From positions 2,232,001 through 2,296,000 of the forward strand of contig OZ014422.1 in assembly GCA_963965975.1 (NCBI GenBank): a stretch of DNA of 64,000 nucleotides, given 5' to 3'. The notes beneath the pieces are model-generated. The model was given only the letters and a program-made list of their open reading frames with translations, made no database searches and had not been told where the DNA came from. Position 1 is the stretch's first letter, and each line of letters opens with the position of its first letter. Origin of the DNA: Xestospongia bergquistia. Lineage: Eukaryota > Porifera > Demospongiae > Haplosclerida > Petrosiidae. Below are positions 38,232 through 49,819 of the stretch, in pieces. Both the position numbers and the translations under genes were made by a program.

Positions 38232-40717
38232 ATGGAAAACTTCACGTACTATGTTCTACAAAGTCTCCTCAAAGAACCAGAAAAAACAATACTTGTGAGA
38301 TAAAAAATTACTTACATTGGTCTATTTAATTTTTACATAATACATTACTAGGTTGTTAACGATGAGTCTGTTACATGTCGAGAGTTTCATTCTCGTGTCA
38401 CTGGAATAGCAAACCTCCTTAAAAATTCAGCCAATCTTCAACCTGGTGATAGAGTTCTAATTACCTCAATACCTTCAGTTGATTTTTATTGTATTGCAAT
38501 TGCTAGTTTAGCACTAGGTCAGTACAGTAATTAGTTGTACATGTATATTACATGTGTATTATAAATCCATTGGTATGATGTAGGTGGTACTATTATCGTT
38601 ATTGATCCCAGTATGGGTCTGGAACGATGTAACTATTGCATTGCTAATGCTAATCCAGCTATTTGGGTGTGGCCATTAGGATCAAAACTCAAATGGCTAA
38701 AGGTATATAGACAGATGTATGGACAGACAGATGGATTGATGGCATGGATAAATGGACAGACAGATGGACAGATAAGCGAGAAGGGATGAATTATGTATTC
38801 TTTCTAATTTTCCTAGTATATATTACCTTCAATACGTGCAATACCTAAACAAGTTGAGATTGGTCCAACATTTACTGAAGAATATATGTTACCAGATCAA
38901 GTTATATCTGTTGAACACGCTCTGATAACATTCACAACTGGCAGTACAGGTAATTGAAATAATTGCTTTTAATTTGAATTATGTCTATTGTAGGAATGCC
39001 TAAACTTCTTCTTCGACAACATGAATTTATTCTTCGACAGTCAAAATGTTTGTCAGCTTCTTTTGAGAAGTCAATTAAAAATATTTACCCATTGGAAGAG
39101 AGAGATACATCTATGGCTTCCAATCTTCCTATATTTCCCCTACATTATTTGAAGGTAAGCTTCATGCTATTTGCTCCACTATCTGTCTATCCATTCATAA
39201 CATGTAGTGTTTAATATAAGGACTTAGCTAGAGATTTTTTTTTTAGATTGGTGCACTTTCAGTCACGTTTCCTAAATTTACTACTTGTGATCCTGCAAAA
39301 GTTATCGATACATTGAAGAAGTATAATGTTACTGTTCTTGGAGGCTCACCAGCTTTTGTGTATCGTATAGCTCAATATGCAGCTCAAAATAAGATAATGT
39401 TGCCTGTTAAAGTTACTATAGTTGGAGGAGCCCCTGTATTTCGGTATATAATTAATAAGAGGTCAATGATTAAAACTCTCTCTCTCTTTCTCTCTCTGCA
39501 GAGGTCCTCTTCGCACATTGCTTAGTGTAACACCTAATAAAGATACTATTGTATTATATGGTAGTACTGAGGTTGAACCCATTAGCTTTATTAGGGCTAC
39601 TGAGAAACTTCAATTAGAAGAGACTAAACCTGATGGGATGTGTGTTGGTGAACCTGTTGTGGATAACAGTGTTAAAGTCATTTCTCTACTAGATGGTAAA
39701 CTAAATAATTTGCTCATTTTTATATTTTAGCGTAATGTACTCGGTAGAATCAAAAATATACACCGAGCCAATTGATGTTAAAGAACTGGACCTGCCTCAT
39801 GGGGAAATTGGAGAAATCATTATCTCTGGCTGGCATGTTAACACCCACCAGGTTTAATATTTAAATAAAGGCTAACTTTATTGCATTCATTCACTGTCTT
39901 TTTAGGTAGAGGAGAAGCGCCTTATACACGACAAAGATGGAAGAATGTGGTTGAGGATAGAAGATGCTGGCTACATGGATAGCTCTGGTCGTATATGGCT
40001 TGTTGGTCGAGTAAAATGGAGAGTACTTAACGAGAAAACTGGAATGACTTTTTGGTCAGCTGCTGTTGAACAAAAAGTTAGTCTCTTAAATTCATTATTA
40101 ATAGAGTGATTCAAATTTAAATGACTAGCTATATTTTGCTGAGCACAATCTTCATATTTACTTTAAAAATTGCCAATTAAGCAAAATGTACTGCTGTGTT
40201 TTTTCCTTATCAACATAAATATATATGGGAAATAGTATACTATGTCTGATTAACACTGTAACAACATTTTTGGGGGATTTTTCAACTAATAAATGTTTTT
40301 TTCATAGATTTTGGAAAGAACTAGTAAAATTACATTTGCTGCTTATCTCAATCATAAAAATAAAGCATATTTGTTTATTGAAGCACCTGATGGTCTTCCA
40401 CCTAAAGAACAAGAGGGTATGTTAAATTGATGGTCGAGGACTCTCTAACTTTAGTTATATTTTATGTTTTAGGCATTGAATCATATATAAAAGTTGAGGG
40501 AATACCTGTAGATGAACTTGTCATTCGACAGCATATCAAGAAAGATCGTCGCCATGCTTCCAAGCCTGATACCAGTGCTTTGTTTGCTGTGGGAAATGAC
40601 AAGTGGAAAAAGAGAATCAACACTTTAAAATTTGTCATTTTTTCCAATCCATACATTTTAGTTACTCTGATAATGATGTGCTTTTTTAATATGATTGTCA
40701 TTTATTACCTTTTTTAA
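38232..40717 (+). CDS. Acyl-adenylate-forming enzyme (ANL superfamily, OleC-like) with C-terminal membrane segment
   Basis: Eleven exons (38232-38294, 38352-38517, 38584-38702, 38817-38949, 38994-39154, 39247-39443, 39502-39695, 39748-39851, 39906-40076, 40308-40416, 40473-40717) join to 553 residues. The enzyme should activate a carboxylic acid with ATP. The P-loop reads TFTTGSTGMPK (about 153-163), the A5 motif YGSTE (about 299-303) and the A8 hinge GRIWLVGR (about 408-415). The usual PxTxxGK lysine motif is replaced by DRRHASKPDTSAL, which I associate with bacterial OleC beta-lactone synthetases and related long-chain ligases. The substrate is unknown. The last ~25 residues are strongly hydrophobic (YILVTLIMMCFFNMIVIYYLF), predicting a tail anchor. 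It shares a promoter with TSR3. The acceptor at 39748 was chosen because the closer AG would give a stop. Confidence 0.8.
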
Positions 40718-40806
40718 TCATGTATCATTACTTGTCATTTATTACCTTTTTTAGTCATGTATCATTACTTGTCATTTATTACCTTTTTTTAATCATGTAT
40801 CATTAC
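40694..40806. repeat. Three tandem copies of a 37-base repeat after the AMP-ligase stop
   Basis: The unit TGTCATTTATTACCTTTTTT plus A/GTCATGTATCATTAC recurs at about 40696, 40733 and 40770 with a period of 37. It overlaps the stop codon region and probably lies in the 3' UTR. Confidence 0.85.
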
Positions 40807-40953
40807 TAAATAAAATTCATATCCAGCCCCACCCAACCTTTGACAGCTAGTACACATACATTGAACCTTTCTACAATAGTGTTTTCTGTTCTGGTAAGTT
40901 GGATGTGATACTGTATGAAATTATTGCCTTTTCTTTTAGAAGGTTTCCTAATA

Positions 40954-41868
40954 ATGCGTTTTATGCTGTTAATATTGGGCATATTTGCCCTCAAAGTAGC
41001 TTTGCTGACAGGTCAAAACAGTCAGTGTATCACTGATCAGATGAAATTATCAAAGTCACCAGCCAGTGATTGCAATGATATTCTCACTCAATCTGATATT
41101 TTTGATATGAGTGATGCTGACATCACTAAATTCTGTGACCAATATAACTGCTCAATTGTTTTGTTTAATCTCTACACAAATATAACCAGAGACTGTGGGG
41201 GTGGTGGTCATGTAAGTACAATTTACTTTATAGCCTCTACCTATCCATTAATCAATTAAGTAATACTTTTCTTTCACCTTCACCACAAGAATGCTCCTTC
41301 TGTGTACTTTAATCTTATGAAAAACACTTGTTTCAAATTTGGTAATACATACTGCGAGAAATTGTGGAAACAGTACATCTATCCAGTTGAAACTGGAGTC
41401 AATACCACCTTTTCAGCTTTGTACACTGTAAGCCTTGATGCTCATTAATTCACTGCTACTCAATTATATTATAATAGAAATGTGTTATTGATTACCAGCA
41501 GTCCAGGACCAATTGTACTGAGAATTGCAACATGGTGAGATCAAATTTTAATCTGTGGCTTGCCTTTTAGACTGTTTTATTGAATGATACAGGCATTGAC
41601 TGAAGTCATTAACAATATGGGCTGTTGCTATTATGCCATTGAGCAAATTGGCGTGCCGTAAGTTGTTTCTGTGTTTGTAATGATACATGTATAAAACATT
41701 TTTTCACTAGGTTCATTGGACAAGATATGTTTCGTTCATGTAGCTTGGTTGCACCAGTGGAATGTGTAAGTTGATACTCTTCTTGGGTGTTAAAATGCAT
41801 AACCACATTCTTTTCAATCTCAGGCAAATGCTGATGCAAACATGGAAAAAACTAAGAAAAATTATTAA
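40954..41868 (+). CDS. Secreted cysteine-rich protein, tandem family member 1
   Basis: Exons 40954-41211, 41290-41427, 41499-41534, 41593-41657, 41711-41765 and 41824-41868 encode 198 residues. An N-terminal hydrophobic signal (MRFMLLILGIFALKVALLTG) predicts secretion. The mature part has about a dozen Cys, including the family motif MSDADITKFCDQYNC, a CGGGG exon end and NMGCCYYAI. I do not recognise the family. Two paralogues follow on the same strand with the same intron phases, so this is a tandem expansion. An AG at 40940 suggests a 5' UTR intron, and an in-frame upstream ATG at 40915 would lengthen the N-terminus. A small extracellular role is an inference only. Confidence 0.75.
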
Positions 41869-42158
41869 TACTCAGTAACTTTAAACTAAACAAGCTGCAC
41901 AGTTTTTTGATTATATATTTTATAATTGTTGATTTTAACACCTCATACACTGATTACATTCATTAATTTATACCACATATAGATCTAATCAAATAAGATG
42001 CATCACTCGTGATATCATATGAATCTAATCTGAGCTCCACCCATCCTCTAGAGTAAAAGTCTATACTTTTTGCAACCAAAACTATAGATCACAAGTCATC
42101 AAAGGTATGCTAAAAATATGTCCAATTTGATAGAAATAGCTATAATGTGTCATTTCAG

Positions 42159-43293
42159 ATGCGTATGCTGACTCTTGGAATTCTGGTAGTATTGGGTCTG
42201 GTATTGATCCAAGCAGCTCCAACTGCTGAAGAAAGAAGATGGAGGCTTAGGTCAAAGCATGATGATATTCTGAAATATTTTCGCCATCATCAGGAAAATG
42301 TCCACTCAAAGAAACAAATTCGACAGAGGGAAAGGCGAGCCACTTGTAAAAGTGATTGTTCAACAGTTACACAAGAGATTAATGGCGATGCATTTGTTAG
42401 TTGTGTAACTATTTTCAACCATATTCTAGATGGTACAGGAGTGAGTGACTCAGATGCATCATCTTATTGTGACCAAAAATGTGATACTACGATTTTGACT
42501 GTCTTTGAGGATATACAAGCATGCTGTGGTGATAATGGGGTAAGCTAATTTGTGTCAAAGTAATATATATTATATAGTTATATATTATATTTATTTATAT
42601 ACAAAGTTTCCTTCTGGTTTTAATGAGGTCTTGTCAGACAGCTGCAAAACCAATAGTAATGGAGATTTATGCATCAAAGATGACCAATATGCAGCAACTA
42701 TGCTTCAAAATCCTCAATCAACAAAAGGAACCCAGTTTACAGTAAGTACAGGCAAGTTGTACACTATAGGTTTATTGAGCTTTTTCTCTGTTAGCAATGT
42801 GCTTCTGACTTCCAACAAGACTCAACAGTCTGTCCTTCTAGCTGTACTCAGCAAGGAAGTGATGGATCTGTAAGACTGCTGGTTACAAGTCTTTATCATT
42901 ACTACCTTTTACTTGTGTAGCCTGGTATCTTGACCTATGTTGCTAATACTTTGGGTTGTTGTTACAAAGGTGTAGCTGATTCTTTTAATGGTCCAGCTTC
43001 ACTGTAAGCACTAATATTAATTTTAGTGCCTGTATTTTCAGGCAGGAATTCAAAGTCCATGGTACTATTGTTAAGGCCTGTTTGGGAGATATGCTGGGTT
43101 TACAGGAAACTGCATTACTTCAATACTGCTATACCTAGTAATAGTTAATATTGTTTTGTTGTAGGGCCACTGACAACTTATTTACACTCTGTGGACTAAC
43201 TCCTCCACGACGTTGTGTATGTCTTAAAATAAATCATTTGATTTATAACTGTTTATATGTTCTCTTTCTATACAGGCTAGTCGGCAAAAGTGA
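42159..43293 (+). CDS. Secreted cysteine-rich protein, tandem family member 2
   Basis: Exons 42159-42539, 42607-42741, 42795-42869, 42921-43003, 43165-43216 and 43276-43293 give 247 residues. The ATG sits immediately after an acceptor (TTTCAG), implying a 5' UTR intron with a donor near 42102. A signal peptide (LGILVVLGLVLIQAAP) is followed by a basic stretch with KKQIRQRERRA, a possible propeptide cleavage site. The Cys-rich part then contains VSDSDASSYCDQKC, ACCGDNG, VCPSSC, LGCCYKG and TLCGLTPPRRC, which align with the other two family members. Function unknown. Confidence 0.75.
43042..43138 (+). other. Possible alternative last exon of cysteine-rich family member 2
   Basis: Between the fourth and fifth exons an AG (TTTTCAG) precedes a frame that continues from CT|G into QEFKVHGTIVKACLGDM...LQYCYT and stops at 43136-43138. 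Using it would replace the LCGLTPPRRC ending. It has no good donor, so it could only be a terminal exon. It could equally be chance intronic sequence. Confidence 0.3.
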
Positions 43294-43496
43294 GCTAAGA
43301 CTGTGCAGTCTTCTCCTTCATAAAATAGATAGAACTGTATAATAAATATTAACATTATTCTTAAAGCTGACTAACATATTACTCTTAAAAGCTGGTTTGT
43401 TATTAAGTATTAAGATTAGTTAATTAAATTAATTTTATTTAACATAATTAATAAGGAGAGGCGGTGTCGTTCTTGAGCACACTACTTCTAGTGAAG

Positions 43497-46449
43497 ATGC
43501 GCGTTCAACTTTGTCTCTTTGTTGTGGCCCTCGTTCTTCTGAGTACAGAATGTCGTCGATGGATACGAGCTTCGAAGCGTGATCCATTCACTATTTCTAG
43601 GTAAGAACCTCTGGCTATTCGATACAGTATTAAAAGCGGATGTTGTGTTTTGTTACGTTCAGATATGTTGTGAAAGTCATACAAAGGTCATCGTTAGAAA
43701 TACGTCGATATAAATCCAGAGAAGCGAGGTCAAGTTGTATTGAAGACTCTTATAAAACAACACAGGACCCATTTTTAACATGCGAGGTATGTATGCCAGA
43801 CATTACCCTTTCCACCTTATTTTTTTGAAGAGGGGGGGGGGGTGGTCTAAAACTGTAAACTAGACTTGTTGTTCCTTCAGGCTATGTATTTAATTAAAAA
43901 AACAAACTATAAATGATGAATCAATCCACTCTAAACTACCTTGCTTAAAATGACTGCAAAATTCCCCTTGCATAATGTCCTACTATAGTATACTCCTCCC
44001 ACATTCCATACATTTTAGGAAACTTAATTTTTAATTTGTTATAAAGGAGGAGGAGTCAGATTACAAATTAGTAACATATACTTGGAGCTCCAGGGAATAT
44101 TTCTCACTCTGAGAAGTAGTACATTAGCTCTCCTATGTCTTTCTATCTCTTAAGAAATGTCAAACAATATAACTAAATGTTTAAGGCAATTACAATAAAA
44201 TATGGATATGTTCATGCTATATAAATTCTGTGGTTACTGGTAATGATAAAAATATGACACGACAAACCATCATTATAATATGCACAACCATGAAAAAGAT
44301 GAAAATTAATATTTGTGAATTTTTAATAAGAGTATTTAAATCTCATGAAATTTTTCTGATTTACTGTATTTTAATACAGCAATAATATGTTATTATAACA
44401 CATGTCATTATCTTTGACTGTTTTTTCCCTATAGAATGACTTGAATCAATTGGGTAGTGATCAAGCGATAAGTGACAGTGAAATCAACTCTTTCTGCACT
44501 AAAAATTGTTCTGGAGTAATTGTTAACCTCTATAAAGCTATACAAAGAGATTGTGGACTTGACCCTTCAAATCATGTTAGTTAATACAACTAAGTATTTT
44601 CTGTATATGATGGAAACTTTGACTACCTGATAAAGAATTACTATTAATTTTTCAGCATATGAAATCCATGACAGTTACAAAAATACGATAACAGTATAAA
44701 TGACACACACTGTGATCAATGCTTGAGTTACAGAAACAATCTGAGGATTGGACCCGCCCAGTGGGACAATCCAAACATCAGCTTACATTCTTGTGTTGCT
44801 AAAATGTAGGGTTTAGTTTAGGAGATGGGACCAATATCAAAATATGCCAACCTTGGACAATCCTATTAGACTTCTTTAATAGTAATTATAACTACTCTAA
44901 TATCAACTGAAAACTATACTCTGTCCGAGTTGAGAAAAGCCACCCAGACGTGTGAATAACTTTGCCGTTTTACGTGCTATCCACATGGGACTTGCACCAA
45001 TCGATTCAGCTTGCAAACGCGCATTTTATATATAAAATTTGGCTCTCTAGCACTACGAGAAAGTACCAAACTATAAAACTCCATACATTTTGAATGGCAT
45101 ACATTTCGCATACTTGAAATTGCACACCTTCGAGCAGATAACAAAAATCGATTTTCACCTCGAAAAGTCAGCCGACTATCACGTGGCAAGTCAAAATTAC
45201 AATTCTAATTATACGAATAAATGCCTTTGTATCAATTATTACTATTAAAATAATGACCAGGTATCGTCTTTTGCGATTTTGGGCAGCTATAAAGCCACCA
45301 TGGTTTTGAAAAAACCTTTTGACAAAAAAGGAAAACTGAAAATGTCTAAAATTATTCGTCATCAGAACTGTGAGATTGATACTGGAACGTGAAAGTCCTG
45401 TGGCATCACAGGTTCGTTTCAGAGATCCTTCAGTCTGTTTGCGCCTGCCAAGTTCCTCGAAATATTCATAGACATTCACAGCAGCCTCCTTTGTTTGTGA
45501 TCGCAATCTTTTTCCACTTGGCATGTTTACAAGCACGTGAAAAAACGTGGTGTGTTCGCATGACATCCATGTGAACAAATAATGAATACACTTAACACGT
45601 ACTTCAGCGCTAACAGGTGAGGAAATACCTCACCTTACATTCCATGCATAAAACACCTTTTTTTTAATAAGGGGCTTTTCTCAACTCGGACAGAGTATAA
45701 TAGTAATTTTATATAGCATTTATATGTAGCAGCAAACAACGTTAACATTATTTTATGTGGTGATGTGTCCCAAAATTTTTCGTGTCTATTAATTTATATT
45801 TTGTTGTTTTTGAAATAGATTATGTTGTATATCCTAATTAAATTAAACAAAGTTTATAAAATCGTAATGACATCTTTCCTAACATGTCTAGTACAATTAC
45901 CACAACCTCTTTTCTGATTTAGATTGATGACAAAACTTTAAACTTTTTATTGCAAACCTGTGATCATGATCCTCATGGACGCTACTGTTTATATGACTGG
46001 ATGCATGGTGAAAGTCTGTATCCTTCTACTGGTTCAGATGAATACACAGTAAATAATAGAATTCTTTATTTCATTTGTTGTTTGATAATTATTGCAACAT
46101 GAGAAGACAATAATAATGATATTTTTTTACTGTCATTTTTAGGAATGTGTGCAAAGCTATCAGAAGGGCAGCAAAGAATGCCCCAACTCATGTCGCACAG
46201 TCAGTTTATATATTTCTTGTCTTCTCTCATTATTGTATCATATTTTAGACTCTTCAAGATATCAGGTCTACATTTGGGTGTTGCTACACAACAATTGCTC
46301 AAGATGAATCTACTGAGTAAGATGGAATAATAATAATATATAGTGTTGGTTAGAAGATAGCCACTGTGATTGTTGAATAGGAGCAAATTAAAAGTGATAG
46401 ACAATGTGTGTAGCAACAAATACTTGGTTGACTTTATTTGGATTTTTTC

Positions 46450-46513
<64 letters not shown>

Positions 46514-46655
46514 GACAATGGTACTACTATTCTTCCATTAAGTCTTTTCAGACTATGTGGTTTGACAAAACCAAGTTTTTGTGTAAGTATTCATTATATA
46601 TGACACTACAAATATATATAAGATCTTTTTATCTTTCTACTTGTAGACAAGTTGA
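43497..46655 (+). CDS. Secreted cysteine-rich protein, tandem family member 3
   Basis: Exons 43497-43600, 43663-43786, 44435-44575, 45923-46048, 46143-46199, 46249-46316, 46513-46582 and 46647-46655 encode 232 residues. The signal peptide is MRVQLCLFVVALVLLSTECR. It is followed by a basic region, then the family pattern ISDSEINSFCTKNC, DCGLDP, CPNSC, FGCCYTT and RLCGLTKPSFC. Two introns have expanded: intron 2 (648 bases) and intron 3 (1,347 bases), the latter by insertion of a transposon at 44919-45695. Intron 6 ends in a (TC)n microsatellite that acts as its polypyrimidine tract. Function unknown. Confidence 0.75.
44919..45695. mobile_element. Tc1/mariner-type element with terminal inverted repeats
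   Basis: The ends are inverted copies: CTCTGTCCGAGTTGAGAAAA at 44919-44938 is repeated in reverse complement ending at 45695, with at least 23 perfect terminal bases. Both ends are flanked by TA, the target duplication of the Tc1/mariner/IS630 superfamily. The element is 777 bases. The minus strand has an open frame at 45578-45168 with MPSGKRLRSQTKEA and KRTCDATGLSRSSI, like the N-terminal helix-turn-helix of IS630/Tc1-type transposases. The DDE catalytic part is missing, so the element is non-autonomous. Confidence 0.85.
46453..46512 (+). repeat. (TC)n microsatellite directly forming a splice acceptor tract
   Basis: About 58 bases of uninterrupted TC end in AG at 46511-46512, the acceptor of exon 7 of the third cysteine-rich gene. 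Repeat length therefore sets the length of the polypyrimidine tract. Confidence 0.85.
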
Positions 46656-46840
46656 ACTAGTGCTGGTTATCTTGCTAACAGTTTGAACTGTACTTTTTAT
46701 AATATGTATGTAGTACTAGTGGACCCCTTTATTATTGTGTTGTTATTAACGAAAATTAAATTACTGTACTTTTTTGTATGCTGAATTGCTGAATTAAGAA
46801 AACTGTCATTTGACCACACCCTTTATATTAACAGTACATA

Positions 46841-49448
46841 ATGCAGTTTAAAGGACACAGGTTATTACTTCAGTGTTTTTCTTCGAAGTACATCAGTACG
46901 TCTCAGATCTCTGGAGCAAAGCCACGGGTTGCTATCATTGGTAGTGGTCCAGCTGGTTTTTACACTGCTCACCAATTACTCAAGGTTTTTGTCATAGTCA
47001 CTTGTATACAGTATTTATTTTACTGTTAATATGTTATAATTAGCGTCACTCTGAAGTGTGTGTAGACATCTATGAGTCTCTACCAGTTCCATTTGGTTTA
47101 GTAAGATTTGGTGTAGCACCTGATCATCCAGAGGTCAAAGTATGTACATCAGAAATCAGACTATATTATAAAGAGTACCTGTTACTATAATTGTTAGAAT
47201 GTCATTAATCAGTTTACAACACTGGCACAATCAGAACGATGTCGGTTTCTAGGTAATGTCCACATTGGACGAGATGTCATGTTGAGTCAATTAAAACCTC
47301 ATTATACTGCTGTTGTATTAGTAAGAGAGAGAGAGAATCAATATTAGATCAATGTCATTTTATTACAGGCATATGGAGCAGAAGATGATAAACCATTAAG
47401 AATTCCAGGAGAGGTTAGTGAGCATAAGATTGTTTCTTAACATCTGGATCTAAGTATGTCTGGTCTATCTCTCATACTATCTACCTGTTTTCCTGTCTCT
47501 CTCTACGTCTGTCTGCGTCTAAGATAAAATACATTTTCTATTTTCTATAGGATTTAAGAGGAGTTTATTCTGCTCGAGCATTTGTAGGATGGTACAATGG
47601 CCTGCCCCTTCATGCCAATGTAAGCAACTGATAATTATGTGATATTAAAGTTATTATGGTACTATAGCTTAATCCTGATTTATCTGGAGAGACAGCAGTC
47701 ATTATTGGTCATGGTAATGTAGCATTAGATGTTGCTAGAATTTTACTAACACCACTGGATTTACTGAAAGTAAATTTAGTGTTGTTTTTAAGTGTTTGAC
47801 TTCTCTGTCTTAGAAAACTGATATTTGTTCTCATGCTGTTCAATCTCTTGCTCAAAGTAACATAAAGAAGGTGGTTTTAGTTGGTCGTAGAGGACCATTA
47901 CAAGTTGCATTTACAATCAAAGAACTAAGAGAAATGATCAGATTGCCATGTTGTCGTACTATATTACATCCACAAGACTTTGAACCTTACAAAGATACAT
48001 TAGGAGGTATGGTAACATTTCTCTCCAATAACATAATGTAACATTAATCTCTTATAATGGTACATATTACTGTTATACTACTGGTATATAATAGTTACCT
48101 TTATTACAATAGATTTACCAAGGCCTAGGAAACGAATTACAGAGCTATTAATAAAAACAGCAAAGTAGTCATATAATATTATTTAATTGATATTGTTATT
48201 ATGGATTTAGTGATATTAGTACACTTGAAACTGAGAAAAGCTTGGAATTAAAGTTCCTACGCAGCCCTGTTGAGTGTCTACCAGCAGATAATGGGACAGT
48301 ACAAGCTATAAAGTTGGAGATCAATAAACTAGAGGTATATATAGAGACTACACAATAATCTAACTATCAGTTCCCATTCTTAGAATACAGGTAATTTTTT
48401 AAAAGCAGTAGGTTGTGGAGAATATGAGGAGATATCATGTTCTATGGTACTTCGTAGTATTGGATATAAAAGTCTCTCGATAGATCTAGCCATACCATTT
48501 GATAATCAACTAGGTATTATTCCTAATAGACAGGGAAGAGTCCTTGATGATAATGGAGCTGTTGTAAATGGTTAGTAATTGAGTTATTGAGTTACAGTAA
48601 ATTTTATCATTAGTATGTAGTCGGTCACAGAATATCATGTGCTTGTCATGTGTAGTAGATCAAGACATTATTCATTAAAAATCTATATCGTTTAGGTTTA
48701 TACTGTAGTGGATGGGTTAAAAGAGGACCAGTAGGTGTGATACTAAATACAATGAACGATTCCTTTGAAACTGCTGAAGTTATAGCTCAAGACATTACTG
48801 AAGGTGCAGTCAATAATGATCACTACACTATTGTATTGAAATAGGTATGATTTCTGCTGAACACTGTCAAGATGATGTTGCTTTGAATAAACTATTCAAT
48901 GATCAAGGTAAATAGTTTAATCTACTTACTAATCAGAGTTATTGATAAGTCATCATACAACTTCATGATTTGTAATCACAATATTTTATACTCTCAAATT
49001 AAAATCTGTCTGTCAATATGACCACTGATAGTATAGTATTAAATAAAGTCTATTTTCTATTAATCTGTCTCTTATACTAGATCACTCAGTTTTATCTTTT
49101 ATTTTGTTATGATATTCCAGTTAGTTTTATTCATGAGAAGAATACTACAACAGTTATTGCTGTTACTATGTATTTAATTTATTACAAAAGATACTGTAAT
49201 AGTAACTATAACATTGTATGTAACTAATATATGTTTGATATATTGCTAGAATAATCCATTGACAAAGTTATTTAGTATACTTAAAAATTAGAAATTTTTA
49301 TTACAAAACTGTTTTCCTAGGAATACAGCCTGTATCATTTACTGACTGGGAAAAAATAAACCAAGAAGAACAAAGACGAGGAATAGAGAAAGGGAAACCA
49401 AGAGAAAAGATATTATCTATTCAAGAAATGTTACATATTATTAAATAG
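46841..49448 (+). CDS. FDXR: Mitochondrial NADPH:adrenodoxin/ferredoxin oxidoreductase
   Basis: Flavoprotein that passes electrons from NADPH to mitochondrial ferredoxin for iron-sulfur cluster assembly and P450 reactions. Thirteen exons (46841-46984, 47044-47139, 47198-47320, 47369-47413, 47551-47619, 47668-47769, 47814-48006, 48113-48164, 48211-48334, 48384-48570, 48696-48803, 48845-48907, 49321-49448) give 477 residues, close to the usual ~490. The N-terminus is a basic, Ser-rich presequence. The FAD site is [13 protein letters not shown] (about 31-43), the NADPH site [14 protein letters not shown] (about 170-183), and the C-terminal signature [14 protein letters not shown] (about 381-394). 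[19 protein letters not shown] is diagnostic. A deleted relic of this gene lies at 60149-60228. Confidence 0.95.
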
Positions 49449-49819
49449 TAACTCTTCAAGAATTTCAAAAGGAATTACTTAACTAAAAGAACAATGCTTG
49501 AAGTGAGTCTGACATAATATTATATTTTATTTAAAATTTATTCATTTTATGAGACTCAAATCTGCTTATTAGATGTATGAGACCACACCTACTCTCATAT
49601 ACTATTATACAACAACTATTATTATAATAAATATTTCATAATTTGCTTTTCAACACTATTGTGACTTAAGTTCTTTATGTTCATTTTGAAAACAAGTTTG
49701 CAAAGGTTTCATTAAAGAATAACAAACTTTTGATATTATTAACTACATAACTAATAATATCATTCTTAACAAAATCAAAGACCATATGTTCATAGCAAAT
49801 GATAAATTAGCAAATAAAA
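49449..49819. other. FDXR 3' flank, duplicated downstream
   Basis: Apart from the FDXR 3' UTR no gene is seen. The part from about 49503 onward is repeated at 60225-60560 (shared landmarks: CTCAAATCTGCTTATTAGAT and GACCACACCTACTCTCATAT), which marks the left end of a segmental duplication. Confidence 0.7.

Noticed and set aside
39721..39747. Acceptor AG at 39729-39730 for AMP-ligase exon 8
   Set aside because: It gives an immediate stop in phase 1, whereas the AG at 39746-39747 keeps the frame and family spacing.
45168..45578. Independent host gene on the minus strand
   Set aside because: It lies wholly within the TA-flanked inverted repeats and resembles a transposase DNA-binding part, so it is transposon-derived.
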